Assembly (NCBI RefSeq): GCF_014873855.1
Contig: NZ_JADBEL010000006.1
Coordinates: 67,058-131,057 of the forward strand
From: Sporosarcina limicola
GTDB lineage: Bacteria > Bacillota > Bacilli > Bacillales_A > Planococcaceae
Length of the DNA: 64,000 bases
Direction: 5' to 3'
A program made the position numbers and the translations under genes. How positions within the stretch are numbered: position 1 is the first letter of the stretch; each line of letters starts with the position of its first letter. The notes beneath the pieces are model-generated. The model was not told where the DNA came from, made no database searches, and saw only the letters and a program-made list of their open reading frames with translations. This document shows positions 8,809-16,941 of the stretch, in pieces.

Positions 8809-9627
8809 ATGAAAAAATGGCTGACAGCATTACTAATGAGTACGGTTTTGATTATAACGGGATGTAGCAATGATAGTGTCGGTCCTTCAACGGATAACTC
8901 GACGCTTCAAAATGTCTTGAAAAAGAAGAAAATTGTTCTTGGCGTAGCACCTGGATATTTCCCATTCCAAATGAAGTCCAAAGAGGGCGATTTCATCGGT
9001 TATGACATCGATCTTGCGAATGAAATTGGTAAAGAGCTGAATGTGGAAGTGGAATTTAAGCAATTCGTATTTGATGGATTGATTACGGCAGTGCAAACAG
9101 GGGAAGTGGACTTGGTTGTTGCTGGTGTGACGATTCGTGGAGATCGTGCGTTAGCCGTTAGTTTATCGAATCCGTATTATAAAACGGGGCAAGCACTTAT
9201 GGTACCGGATGGGGATACCTCAACAAAGTCATGGGAAGATCTTGACGTAAAAGGAAAGAAAATTGCGGTAGGCATTGGAACGACAGGTTCACTCTTAGCC
9301 AAAGACCTTTTCAAAAATGCGCAAGTGATGGACTTTGACGATTTCCCGTTAGCGGCAACAGCGATGACACAAGGCCAAGCGGATGCAGTCATTTATGATG
9401 AGCCGGCAATTGCAGTATGGAAACTTCAAAATAAGGGTCAAGTAACGCAAGTAGAAGGATTAATTTCAGCAGAAAATCTAGGAATTGTCGTAAAGAAAAA
9501 TGATTTCGAAACGCTTCAATGGCTCAACTCATTTTTGGATAGTTACATTGAAAGCCCGCAAGAACTTTCTTCGCGCGCTAAGTGGTTTGAAACAAGCGAT
9601 TGGTTAGATAAAGTCGTAGAGGATTGA
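8809..9627 (+). CDS. Amino-acid ABC transporter, substrate-binding lipoprotein
   Basis: 272 residues. The signal peptide ends in the lipobox ITGC, with Cys19 as the predicted lipidated residue, so it is anchored outside the membrane. The remainder is a family 3 solute-binding protein (SBP_bac_3). Typical features are GYDIDLANEIGKEL (about 64-77), the AGVTIRGDRA arginine motif (about 105-114) that binds the amino-acid carboxylate, and GTTGSLLAKDL. The neighbours are the cognate permease and ATPase. The substrate is a polar amino acid (glutamine, arginine or cystine are possible) and cannot be chosen from sequence alone. Confidence 0.9.
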   Translation: MKKWLTALLMSTVLIITGCSNDSVGPSTDNSTLQNVLKKKKIVLGVAPGYFPFQMKSKEGDFIGYDIDLANEIGKELNVEVEFKQFVFDGLITAVQTGEVDLVVAGVTIRGDRALAVSLSNPYYKTGQALMVPDGDTSTKSWEDLDVKGKKIAVGIGTTGSLLAKDLFKNAQVMDFDDFPLAATAMTQGQADAVIYDEPAIAVWKLQNKGQVTQVEGLISAENLGIVVKKNDFETLQWLNSFLDSYIESPQELSSRAKWFETSDWLDKVVED

Positions 9628-9658
9628 TGACTTCTTCAGGGGAAGAGGAGGAACAAGG

Positions 9659-10324
9659 ATGGGCGGTTATCAATATAACTGGAGTATCATCTCAGACAAT
9701 ATAGATGTTTTTATCTATGGTGCGCTTAAAACGTTGGAAATTTCAGCGTTAGCACTTCTGTTCGCTATACCGATTGGCATTATTGTTGGAATGGGGCGTA
9801 TTTCGAGAAATAAATTCATACGATTGGTAGCCTCGATTTATGTCGAAGTGATGCGTGGAGTGCCACTACTTGTTTTACTCATATGGATTTATTTTGTACT
9901 GGGTCAATTTATAAAGCTTGGAGCTTATTGGGGCTCGGTTTTAGGCCTTGCTGTTTTCACAGGCGCATTCATAGCAGAAATCGTACGTGCTGGGATACAG
10001 GGCGTCGCGACAGGGCAGATGGAGGCGGCGAGATCTGCAGGGATGTCGCATACACAGGCAATGCGGCATATCATATTGCCACAAGCCTTTCGACGTGTTT
10101 TACCGCCACTTGCATCGCAGTTCATCATGCTCATTAAGGATTCATCACTCATCTCAGTCATCTCAGCGACGGAACTCACGCTAGATGCAAAAAATCTGGT
10201 CGTCAATACGTTTAAGCCGCTCGAGGTGTGGACGTTTGTTGCTGTTGTCTACTTTGTCATGACATTCAGCTTGTCGCTAATCATCCGCTATTTCGAAAAA
10301 CGGTTGTTATCACGTGAGAATTGA
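9659..10324 (+). CDS. Amino-acid ABC transporter permease (HisM/GlnP type)
   Basis: 221 residues with about five membrane helices. The EAA loop that contacts the ATPase is visible as EAARSAGMSHTQAMRHIILPQAFRRVLPPL (about 121-150), including the conserved G and the ILPQA segment typical of polar amino-acid permeases. It is the only permease in the operon, so it probably works as a homodimer. GAGGAAC precedes the ATG. Confidence 0.9.
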   Translation: MGGYQYNWSIISDNIDVFIYGALKTLEISALALLFAIPIGIIVGMGRISRNKFIRLVASIYVEVMRGVPLLVLLIWIYFVLGQFIKLGAYWGSVLGLAVFTGAFIAEIVRAGIQGVATGQMEAARSAGMSHTQAMRHIILPQAFRRVLPPLASQFIMLIKDSSLISVISATELTLDAKNLVVNTFKPLEVWTFVAVVYFVMTFSLSLIIRYFEKRLLSREN

Positions 10325-10354
10325 GTGTAAGCTTATTGTAGAGGGGTGTTTGTT

Positions 10355-11083
10355 ATGATTTCAATTAAACAGGTGACTAAATCGTTTGGCGGGCATCAGG
10401 TACTGACAGATGTATCGCTCGAAGTACCGAAATCCAGCGTCATCGCGGTGATTGGACCAAGTGGTGCGGGGAAATCGACGTTGATTCGGACGATCAATGC
10501 ACTGGAACCGATTGATACTGGAGAAATTACTGTGGACGGGATTTCGATTCATGATAAAAAGACGGATATCAACAAAGCACGTCTAAATATCGGATTTGTT
10601 TTTCAGAGTTTTAACTTGTATCCATTTTTAACGGCACTCCAAAATGTGACGATGGCACCAATGAAAGTGAAAAAGATGAGTAAAGAGGCCGCGGAAAAAA
10701 GGGGCAAAGAACTGCTTACTTCCCTTGGACTCGATGATAAATTCGATGCGTATCCTAATCGACTTTCAGGTGGACAACAACAACGTGTCGCGATTGCACG
10801 AGCACTCGCCATGGATCCGCAAGTTATGCTATTTGATGAACCGACATCTGCACTTGATCCAGAAATGGTTACCGAAGTGCTCGATGCCATCCGTAAACTG
10901 GCACAGGACGGCATGACAATGGTCGTCGTGACACATGAAATGGGCTTTGCTAAAGAGATTTGCGATGAGATTGTCTTTATGGCAGATGGGAAAATTGTAG
11001 AACAAGCCCCGCCATCAAAGTTTTTCACCAATCCTGATTCTGAGCGTGCGAAGAACTTTCTATCTAAAGTGCTGAATCATTAA
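10355..11083 (+). CDS. Amino-acid ABC transporter ATP-binding protein (GlnQ/ArtP type)
   Basis: 242 residues. It has Walker [11 protein letters not shown]-loop [16 protein letters not shown], signature [15 protein letters not shown], Walker [15 protein letters not shown] and the H-loop THEMGFA. The motif set is that of polar amino-acid importers. I start it at the ATG at 10355, 8-9 bp after GAGGGG. The GTG at 10346 overlaps that ribosome site. It completes a three-gene importer operon (8809-11083). Confidence 0.93.
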   Translation: MISIKQVTKSFGGHQVLTDVSLEVPKSSVIAVIGPSGAGKSTLIRTINALEPIDTGEITVDGISIHDKKTDINKARLNIGFVFQSFNLYPFLTALQNVTMAPMKVKKMSKEAAEKRGKELLTSLGLDDKFDAYPNRLSGGQQQRVAIARALAMDPQVMLFDEPTSALDPEMVTEVLDAIRKLAQDGMTMVVVTHEMGFAKEICDEIVFMADGKIVEQAPPSKFFTNPDSERAKNFLSKVLNH

Positions 11084-11120
11084 ACCATTTTAGTGCTCAT
11101 TATGAATAATAAATGTTGCA

Positions 11121-11330
11121 ATGATTGCATTGGCGTATTCGATGTCACAAAAGAAATAATCCACCCTTGAGTTTCTAACGGCTCGGGTGGATTATTTCAT
11201 CTAGGGACGCTGATCCCCTATTAATGGGAACCTGTCTATTATAAGTACCGCATCGATGCGCAAACATCGGTGTGGTCTTTTTAATGTATCCTGTGTCTAC
11301 GTTAAATATACCAAATCATTTAGTAGCCAT
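11121..11330 (-). ncRNA. Decayed type I toxin/antitoxin-like locus (antisense RNA part)
   Basis: The segment 11156-11325 aligns with the antitoxin part of the locus at 16418-16590. Shared blocks include CCACCCTTGAG, a distal GTGGATTA or GTGGTTTA, GGTCTTTTTAA, ATCCTGT and TATACCAAATC. On the minus strand the last block is an extended -10 (TGGTATATT), but the -35 has been lost. In place of the toxin only a 12-codon remnant beginning at 11121 and ending in QKK remains. The hairpin at 11157-11201 (ATAATCCACCC / GGGTGGATTAT) also ends the ABC operon on the plus strand. Confidence 0.45.
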
Positions 11331-11364
11331 CCATATCGGGGGTTTCTCGGACTGAGTCAAGTAT

Positions 11365-11820
11365 TTATGTTCTTTTCAAATTTAAAATTAGACTTTCTAT
11401 ATTATTATTTATATAGTTCATATATGAAATGAATATAATTATCAAAAATAAAATAAACAAAAATAAAGTGAATTTAAAAAATATCTTATTTTTTAATCTT
11501 AAAAAATTAACGGCCCCTATTAAGATTGCTGTCATAGAGATAAGACTCACATACCATATTATTTTTAATTGATCTATATTACTTTCTAACAAAGCAATTC
11601 TAAGCTCGTTATCTTTGGTGATTGTAAAGTTATAGGTTTCTTTTTTCAACGTCCCTTTTTCAATAAAGACTTCGTTATCACTTGTTTCAAATAAATAACC
11701 TCCAGGATAAAAGTTGGAAAAAGCACTCAATGTAATTATAATTATCAACATTAATAGCAATAAAATCGTGAATAACCAGTATTCCTTATCAGTAAATTTA
11801 ATCTTGACTCCCTTTTCCAT
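11365..11820 (-). CDS. Hypothetical membrane protein, AT-rich
   Basis: 151 residues with three predicted membrane helices (about 16-37, 88-106 and 114-136) and a loop of about 50 residues between the first two, probably on one face of the membrane. Codon use is much more AT-rich than in the neighbours. Together with the AT-rich gap on its far side, this suggests acquired DNA. GAGGA lies 11 bp before the ATG. I do not recognise the family. Confidence 0.6.
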   Translation of the reverse strand: MEKGVKIKFTDKEYWLFTILLLLMLIIIITLSAFSNFYPGGYLFETSDNEVFIEKGTLKKETYNFTITKDNELRIALLESNIDQLKIIWYVSLISMTAILIGAVNFLRLKNKIFFKFTLFLFILFLIIIFISYMNYINNNIESLILNLKRT

Positions 11821-12522
11821 GACAACACCATTCCTCTTTTTTAGTATACTGAATATTAATACTTAGTCATCCACTATTGTATAATATTTGAAATCAATAC
11901 TCAATTGATTTCATCAAAATTAATTTGTTGTCAAACGATAATCTATTAAAAAAAGAAAACCAAACGTACTATCACTCCTCGAACATCCTTAAATATATTC
12001 TCCAAACCTTTCGTATCTCCATGTATGGACTCAAAAAAGAGTTTCAAGATTGTTCGTATGATGATCTCATTAGTCACACGATAGTTGTATTTCCCACTAT
12101 ATCGTACTCGCGTGACAAAACGCTATAACATGGATAACGAACGTTATACGAAAGCCCTTAAAATCCTCTAAGTTCAATATACGTTTTTTAAATCCGAAAC
12201 AGGCTTTAAAGGACGGAAAACATCTATTTTCCACGCTTTTATAAAGGTATACCTTTGTAAACACAAAGCAAACATCTTTTTTTTGCATTAAGCGACTATA
12301 TCCCAACTAAAGCTATAACCCTTGTATACAAAATCCGGCTATGTCAATCACATATTCATGGTGATTTTCTTCACAGAAATCACTTAACGCTTTTTGTTGT
12401 TTAGCTATAAATATGAATCTGCTTCATAATGCTCAACAATCATCATTAAATTCGCTGATATATATTCGGTAAAAAATAATTAGAATTGTATGCAAAGCCG
12501 ATTTTTGGTTTTTATACCCTAT
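11821..12522. other. AT-rich intergenic region, no gene seen
   Basis: About 700 bp between the membrane protein and the argF promoter. I find only short, interrupted frames without ribosome sites and nothing recognisable. It may be decayed acquired sequence. Confidence 0.5.
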
Positions 12523-12568
12523 AACTAATAAAAATTCATTTGACTTCATAAATATACATACATATAAT
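12523..12568 (+). promoter_or_regulatory. argF promoter with ARG-box-like sequences
   Basis: A near-consensus promoter: TTGACT (12540-12545), 17 bp, TATAAT (12563-12568). AACTAATAAAAATTCATT (12523-12540) contains the AATAAAAATTCA core of ARG boxes bound by ArgR/AhrC in B. subtilis and touches the -35. A weaker second match, CATAAATATACATA (12547-12560), fills the spacer. Arginine repression of argF is therefore likely. The operator call is inference from the consensus. Confidence 0.55.
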
Positions 12569-12607
12569 GAGTTATACGATACGAAAATGATGATTGGGGA
12601 TGTAGGT

Positions 12608-13570
12608 ATGTTAAAAATTGAGGAATACGAACCGGATATTGCAAAAGGATTGAAAGGAAAAGATTTGCTGACGCTTCTTGATTATACAAGTGAAGAAATT
12701 TCATTCTTACTACAATACGCTTATAATATGAAACAAGATACGCTACAAGGTAAATTACCGCCGCTTTTAGCAGGCAAGACGCTGGGCATGATTTTCGAAA
12801 AGCATTCGACACGTACACGTATTTCATTTGAAGTTGGCATGATCCATCTCGGAGGTCATGCGATGTTTATGAATGCGCGCGATCTGCAAATCGGGCGTGG
12901 AGAGTCAGTCTACGATACAGGCAATGTCCTGTCGGAGTATTTAGATGGCGTCATGATCCGTGCGAATTCACATGAAATGGTGAAGGAGTTAGCCTTGCAT
13001 ACATCGGTTCCTGTCATCAACGGACTGACGGATATATTCCACCCTTGCCAGGCCTTGGCGGATTTATTGACCATCAAAGAAGTGAAAGGCTCACTGGCCG
13101 GGTTGAAACTCGCATATGTTGGAGACGGCAATAATGTGGCGCACTCACTGGTTATTGCTGCTGCAAATATGGGCATGCATGTGGCTGTCGCAACACCTAA
13201 AGGATTTGAATTCAATCCAAACCTTCTTGTGAAAGCGAAAAAGATTGCCGTCCTTAACGGTGGGAGTGTCTATGATACAATTGACCCGGTCGATGCAGTT
13301 TTGGATGCGGATGTCGTCTACACGGATGTCTGGACGAGTATGGGGCAGGAAGAGGAAGCCGCTTTACGCTTAGAAGCTTTCAAAGCGTTTCAAATTAACG
13401 ATAAGTTGGTTGCTCATGCAAAAAAAGATTATTTGTTTTTGCATTGTTTACCCGCACATCGCGAAGAGGAAGTCTCGGCTTCCGTTATTGACGGTCCAAA
13501 CTCCCGTGTCTTCCAACAGGCAGGTAATCGACTGCATGCACAAAAAGCTGTTCTTGCTTCGTTATTATAA
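12608..13570 (+). CDS. argF: Ornithine carbamoyltransferase
   Basis: 320 residues, catalysing carbamoyl phosphate plus ornithine to citrulline in arginine synthesis. The carbamoyl-phosphate motif is STRTRISFEVG (about 57-67, with S-T-R-T-R). HPCQALADLLT is at about 139-149 and the ornithine-binding HCLPAHREEEV with catalytic Cys near 280. I use the ATG at 12608, with GGGG 8 bp upstream; the upstream ATG at 12587 would add seven residues. No other arg gene is nearby, unlike the clustered arg operons of B. subtilis. Confidence 0.95.
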   Translation: MLKIEEYEPDIAKGLKGKDLLTLLDYTSEEISFLLQYAYNMKQDTLQGKLPPLLAGKTLGMIFEKHSTRTRISFEVGMIHLGGHAMFMNARDLQIGRGESVYDTGNVLSEYLDGVMIRANSHEMVKELALHTSVPVINGLTDIFHPCQALADLLTIKEVKGSLAGLKLAYVGDGNNVAHSLVIAAANMGMHVAVATPKGFEFNPNLLVKAKKIAVLNGGSVYDTIDPVDAVLDADVVYTDVWTSMGQEEEAALRLEAFKAFQINDKLVAHAKKDYLFLHCLPAHREEEVSASVIDGPNSRVFQQAGNRLHAQKAVLASLL

Positions 13571-13581
13571 TAAAGCACATC

Positions 13582-13617
13582 AACAAGTCCAGGTAATAGC
13601 TACCTGGACTTGTTTTT
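13582..13617 (+). terminator. Intrinsic terminator after argF
   Basis: Perfect stem AACAAGTCCAGGTA / TACCTGGACTTGTT with a 5-nt loop, then TTTGTT. Confidence 0.9.
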
Positions 13618-13668
13618 GTTAATTAAACAGCACATAATGTTAATAATAGTTTACCTTATGTTAAGTAT

Positions 13669-13678
13669 AGTGTACACT
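13669..13678. promoter_or_regulatory. Palindrome before the second XRE module
   Basis: AGTGTACACT is a perfect 10-bp palindrome 20 bp before the regulator start, close to a TATAGT -10-like sequence. It is a candidate operator for the adjacent regulator. Confidence 0.35.
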
Positions 13679-13697
13679 GATGATGTGAGGTGATGTA

Positions 13698-13907
13698 ATG
13701 CTGAAAAATCGGTTGAAGGAATTGCGTGCACGGAATGATTTCACTCAAATAGAACTTGCAAAGCGGGTCGGTGTTACACGGCAGACAATCGGTTTCATTG
13801 AAAAAGGAGAATTTTCACCGTCTGTAACATTATCACTGAAACTGGCGCATGCGCTAGACTGTGACATTAACGAATTATTTTGGTTAGAAGGGGATGAGGG
13901 AAAATGA
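13698..13907 (+). CDS. XRE-family HTH regulator (small, YgzD-like)
   Basis: 69 residues, again a bare Cro/C1-type helix-turn-helix (RVGVTRQTIGFIEKGEFSPS). It is clearly paralogous to the regulator at 701-904: both begin M-L-x-N-R-x-K-E-L-R-A-R and share VGVTRQTI. The ATG follows GAGGTGATGTA. Its stop overlaps the next gene by 4 bp. It heads a three-gene coupled operon. Confidence 0.87.
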   Translation: MLKNRLKELRARNDFTQIELAKRVGVTRQTIGFIEKGEFSPSVTLSLKLAHALDCDINELFWLEGDEGK

Positions 13908-14401
13908 AGAAAGATATGCGGGTTTCTTATCCACTTTGGCAGATGATTTCTATAATTTTTTTAATGGCGTTTGTATTCTTGATTGGGTTTTCTTCCGAGT
14001 TTAAAACATTCAAAGATGGTGGTTTCGAGTTTATAGTTGAATGGAATAACATAGAAAAATTTGTTGTATCTATCGTATTATTATTGTTCATACTATTTCT
14101 CGCATTGTTCAATTGGAATGTTGTGAAGCATAATCGGTCAATGCCCATGCACAAAATAAATTTGTTTACTTTGAAACCGCAAGAGTATATGGAAGACGAT
14201 GAACTGTTCCAGGAACTAACTAAACGGGCTACGAAGAAAGTGTATTCATATTACACATTGGCAATCCCGATTCTCGCTGGTATATATGTGGCGTCGCCTT
14301 TTGGGAGAACAGAGATGATCATTGGATTTTTATTACTCGCTGTTGGTCAGTATTTTATTTATTATAAAAACATTAAAAAGTACATAACGGAGGATGAATG
14401 A
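13904..14401 (+). CDS. Membrane protein partner of the XRE regulator
   Basis: 165 residues with four likely membrane helices: about 12-31, 50-68, 122-138 and 140-155. It contains a cytoplasmic stretch (PMHKINLFTLKPQEYMEDDE) before the third. It overlaps the genes on both sides by ATGA-type junctions, so it is translated as part of the regulator operon. It occupies the same position as the protein at 222-704 relative to its regulator, but sequence similarity between the two is weak. Function unknown. Confidence 0.75.
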   Translation: MKKDMRVSYPLWQMISIIFLMAFVFLIGFSSEFKTFKDGGFEFIVEWNNIEKFVVSIVLLLFILFLALFNWNVVKHNRSMPMHKINLFTLKPQEYMEDDELFQELTKRATKKVYSYYTLAIPILAGIYVASPFGRTEMIIGFLLLAVGQYFIYYKNIKKYITEDE

Positions 14402-14853
14402 TGTTTGACTATTTCCTTGTATTTTTAGGAGCTGCAATCCCATGGTTGGAAATTGCGCTTGTTATCCCACTAGGTATAATTAGAGGATTATCTTCGGTTT
14501 GGGTTATGATTCTTGCATTTGTTGGAAATATGCTAACCGTGCTGATCCTCATTGTCGCGTTTCAAAAGGTGAAACTATGGATGGATTCGAGGAAAGAGAA
14601 GAGTGGAAAAGAGGATTCAAAACGAACAGAACGGGGCAAACGAATTTGGAATAAATACGGTATGCCGGGACTTGCGCTACTTGGTCCGATTTTAATCGGG
14701 ACGCATATCGCCGCCTTTATTGGACTGTTATTTGGGGCTACTAAAATGAACACGACGTTATGGATGGCGATTAGTATTGCGCTTTGGACACTCGTATTCG
14801 GCGTAGCTACCGCGATGGGCTTTGATTTATTCAGTAGAAATATGTCTTTTTAA
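14401..14853 (+). CDS. Small multidrug export protein family (Sm_multidrug_ex)
   Basis: 150-residue membrane protein with three to four helices and a basic cytoplasmic loop (about 58-80, rich in K, R and E). The pattern FLGAAIPWLEIALVIPLGI at the start and PGLALLGPILIGTHIAAF in the middle match the family annotated as small multidrug export protein (PF06695). That name is historical, and the family resembles half of a DedA/PopT-like carrier fold. Actual transport substrate is unproven. The ATG at 14401 has better spacing from GGAGG than the one at 14398. Confidence 0.75.
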   Translation: MFDYFLVFLGAAIPWLEIALVIPLGIIRGLSSVWVMILAFVGNMLTVLILIVAFQKVKLWMDSRKEKSGKEDSKRTERGKRIWNKYGMPGLALLGPILIGTHIAAFIGLLFGATKMNTTLWMAISIALWTLVFGVATAMGFDLFSRNMSF

Positions 14854-14870
14854 ATAAAAATTATCGGAGG

Positions 14871-14986
14871 TATATAAGTTGAATTTAAGTTTTACACTTT
14901 TGTTGATTCTACATATGCTTGTTTGACGCGTTTATTTCAACTATTCAAGTATAAATGGGCCGATGATCTTTCGTTCAACTTATATA
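14871..14986. mobile_element. MITE-like element, copy 1 (116 bp)
   Basis: Terminal inverted repeats TATATAAGTTGAA / TTCAACTTATATA, 13 bp exact. The same 116-bp sequence recurs at 51404-51519 with about four differences. It has no coding capacity. It sits 17 bp after the stop of the preceding gene, and the bases flanking the ends do not show a clear duplication beyond a possible TA. Confidence 0.8.
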
Positions 14987-14998
14987 GTTCAATAAAGA

Positions 14999-15027
14999 AA
15001 AGCCACTCACTAATGAGCGGCTTTTTG
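14999..15027. terminator. Intrinsic terminator between convergent genes
   Basis: Stem AAAAGCC-A-CTCA / TGAG-C-GGCTTTTT with one A/C mismatch and loop CTAA. It lies directly after sspI on the minus strand and after the membrane-protein operon on the plus strand. Confidence 0.8.
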
Positions 15028-15031
15028 GTCT

Positions 15032-15244
15032 TTAGCTTGCAGTGAATACTTGTGCTAACTCACCGGCCATCTTCGTTTTTTCCTGTTCACCCGAACTATT
15101 CCACAACTTTTCAAAAAACACACCGAGTCCTGGCAAGAGGTGTTCTTCGCCACGCTTGATGGCATCCTCCACGACGTTACGGATGTCATCTGCTGAATTA
15201 TTCGTCATGTTAGCGGTAATTGCGTCCCGTATTTGAAAATCCAT
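15032..15244 (-). CDS. sspI: Small acid-soluble spore protein SspI
   Basis: 70 residues, matching SspI length. Recognisable segments are the N-terminal MDFQIRDAITANM, NSADDIRNVVEDAI and GEEHLLPGLGVFFE. Minor SASPs of this type are made in the forespore and located in the spore core. I use the ATG at 15244, 8 bp after GGAGG; a longer frame starting at 15286 lacks a ribosome site. The neighbour spoU/ysgA on the other strand followed by pheST is the B. subtilis order. Expression is expected to depend on sigma-G. Confidence 0.92.
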   Translation of the reverse strand: MDFQIRDAITANMTNNSADDIRNVVEDAIKRGEEHLLPGLGVFFEKLWNSSGEQEKTKMAGELAQVFTAS

Positions 15245-15334
15245 ATTATCAACCTCCACCCTTATTTTGACCACATTTATCGCCAACTATACGGTCATTT
15301 GTTACACTAAAAGAAAAAGGCGGTCTAAAAATTT

Positions 15335-16099
15335 ATGAAACGCATTGAATCGACACAAAACTCACTTGTGAAACACTGGAAGAAGCTTGTCACGACAAGG
15401 AAAGAACGCGATAAATCAGAGGAGTTCCTAATTGAAGGATTCCATCTTGTAGAAGAGGCACTAAAAAAAGAGGGAGCGATTGTCGCATTAATTTTACGCG
15501 ACGGAGTGGAAATACCTCACGGCTGGTCAATTGAAGGCGTACATATCGTTGAAGTGAACCAGGCAGTCGCCAATGAAATTTCGGAAACGGAACATTCACA
15601 AGGGATTTTCGCACAGTGTCGCCAGCCTAAGCATTCCGAAGATGAATTCGCTTCATGGAAAAAAGTATTGATGATTGATGCAGTTCAGGATCCCGGTAAC
15701 GTAGGCACGATGATTCGCACTGCTGACGCTGCCGGCATAGATGCAGTTATTCTAGGAAAAGGGTCTGCTGATCCATATAGTCCGAAAACAGTCCGTTCAG
15801 CACAAGGCTCGCATTTCAATATTCCTATCGTAAAAGGGAGTCTTATGGAATGGGTTGGACGAGTGAAAGAAGCGGGTATCGAGGTGATTGGTACAGGACT
15901 GCAAAACGCAGTCAACCATTCTGATGTCGATCCACAAACCGAATTCGCACTCATCGTGGGGAATGAAGGAAGCGGTGTTGCGCCCGAATTACTTGACCAG
16001 GCGGATAAAATAGTCAAAATTCCAATGTACGGAAAAGCAGAATCCTTGAATGTCGCAGTTGCAACCGGAATTTTACTTTACGCTTACGTTAAACGGTGA
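15335..16099 (+). CDS. ysgA: TrmH/SpoU-family RNA 2'-O-methyltransferase (YsgA)
   Basis: 254 residues. An N-terminal substrate-binding domain (about 1-95) precedes a SPOUT knotted methyltransferase domain. Motif 1 is PGNVGTMIRTADAAG (about 119-133), motif 2 IVGNEGSGV (about 207-215) and motif 3 IPMYGKAESLNVAVATGILLY (about 228-248), which together form the SAM-binding knot. It methylates ribose in rRNA or tRNA; the exact nucleotide is not known. Its neighbours match the conserved sspI-ysgA-pheS order. Confidence 0.9.
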   Translation: MKRIESTQNSLVKHWKKLVTTRKERDKSEEFLIEGFHLVEEALKKEGAIVALILRDGVEIPHGWSIEGVHIVEVNQAVANEISETEHSQGIFAQCRQPKHSEDEFASWKKVLMIDAVQDPGNVGTMIRTADAAGIDAVILGKGSADPYSPKTVRSAQGSHFNIPIVKGSLMEWVGRVKEAGIEVIGTGLQNAVNHSDVDPQTEFALIVGNEGSGVAPELLDQADKIVKIPMYGKAESLNVAVATGILLYAYVKR

Positions 16100-16163
16100 A
16101 TAGTCTTGTTGCCAATATGTTAACGTACAATAGGGACGACATATACAAATCTTTAGGTCAATA

Positions 16164-16203
16164 AAAAAAGAAAGCCAGAAGCGTAAGTTTCTGGCTTTCT
16201 TTC
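16164..16203. terminator. Intrinsic terminator after ysgA
   Basis: Stem AAAGAAAGCCAGAA / TTTCTGGCTTTCTTT with a short loop, flanked by A and T runs. Confidence 0.9.
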
Positions 16204-16327
16204 CCTATCTTTCAGGAACGTACGTATGGTATAATGGTAAGGTAATCGAATAGGACGCTCAAGGGTGGTTAGCATTCCCATATGTCGCACTGTCATGGTA
16301 TTCCAAGACAGAGAGGGGGTGCTGCAA

Positions 16328-16420
16328 GTGAGTTTGTTTGAAATAATGATTGTCTCTATTGGGATTGCAAATCTCGTAGTTGACATCATCAAACTATCAC
16401 TAAGACCAGAAAAAAAGTAA
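16328..16420 (+). CDS. Putative type I toxin, holin-like membrane peptide
   Basis: A 30-residue peptide starting at GTG: short N-terminus, one hydrophobic helix and a C-terminus ending RPEKK. It resembles the TxpA/BsrG/BsrE 'putative holin-like toxin' family (compare S-x-F-E-x-x-M-x-x-x-I-x-x-x-x-L). An exceptionally strong Shine-Dalgarno (GAGAGGGGGTG, 16311-16321) is 6-7 bp upstream. An extended -10 TGGTATAAT (16227-16235) can drive a leader of about 85 nt. The leader segment GCTCAAGGGTGGTT (16257-16270) is exactly complementary to AACCACCCTTGAGC (16420-16433) at the 3' end, a 14-bp fold-back typical of type I toxin mRNAs. Confidence 0.75.
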   Translation: MSLFEIMIVSIGIANLVVDIIKLSLRPEKK

Positions 16421-16560
16421 ACCACCCTTGAGCCTAGCAGCATTGGAGTGGTTTACCGCTATTAAAGTGTGCTAATCGCCCTTAAAGCGACCTTATGCTA
16501 TTGCATAACCGTCTTGACGTTATCGCGTCAAGCGGTCTTTTTAAATATATCCTGTTTCTA
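16418..16560 (-). ncRNA. Antisense antitoxin RNA of the type I locus
   Basis: On the minus strand a promoter TAGACA (16589-16594), 17 bp, TATACT (16566-16571) points into the 3' end of the toxin gene, with the predicted start near 16559. The transcript would carry a stem GCTTGACGCGATAACGTCAAG and read through the toxin 3' region, overlapping it in antisense. The 3' end is a guess. The same sequence blocks recur at 11156-11325. Confidence 0.65.
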
Positions 16561-16621
16561 CTGTAAGTATACCAAATCGATGTTTCTTTGTCTATCGAGG
16601 TAAAATCAATTTAGCTTGCTG

Positions 16622-16650
16622 TTGATGAACAAAACGAAATCAGTTATACT
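16622..16650 (+). promoter_or_regulatory. pheST promoter
   Basis: TTGATG (16622-16627), 17 bp, TATACT (16645-16650), just before the T-box leader. Confidence 0.75.
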
Positions 16651-16657
16651 AATGTTT

Positions 16658-16921
16658 AATTGCAAATAAACAAAAGCATTGACCGGGAAAAGTAGATAAC
16701 ATACGAGCCGAAAGGGAGTCCGCGCCTTGACTGGAAGCGCAGATGGGTAAGTGTTTGTCGAAGTTCACCCCGCGAGCTGCCGCCAGGACCAGCGCAAGCT
16801 GTAAAGGTGTGCCGGTAGAGGACCGTTAATCCGATTTGAGAGATCATGCATTCGTGCGTGATAATCAGGGTGGTACCGCGAAGTCGTCCTCGTCCCTTTT
16901 ATAGGGGGCGGGGTTTTTTTA
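16658..16921 (+). promoter_or_regulatory. T-box riboswitch controlling pheST (tRNA-Phe)
   Basis: A 5' leader with the invariant T-box AGGGTGGTACCGCG (16867-16880) just before an intrinsic terminator (CCTCGTCCC / GGGGGCGGGG, 16888-16913, then T7). Stem I shows the AGTA-type bulge near 16690 (AAAAGTAGATA). TTC at 16764-16766 could be the phenylalanine specifier, though the exact loop was not folded. Uncharged tRNA-Phe pairing with the T-box stabilises the antiterminator and allows pheST transcription. Confidence 0.93.
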
Positions 16922-16941
16922 TTTCAGAAAGGAGAATTTGA

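Noticed and set aside
11925..12128. 67-codon frame in the AT-rich gap before argF
   Set aside because: No ribosome site, biased composition, and no similarity to anything I recognise.
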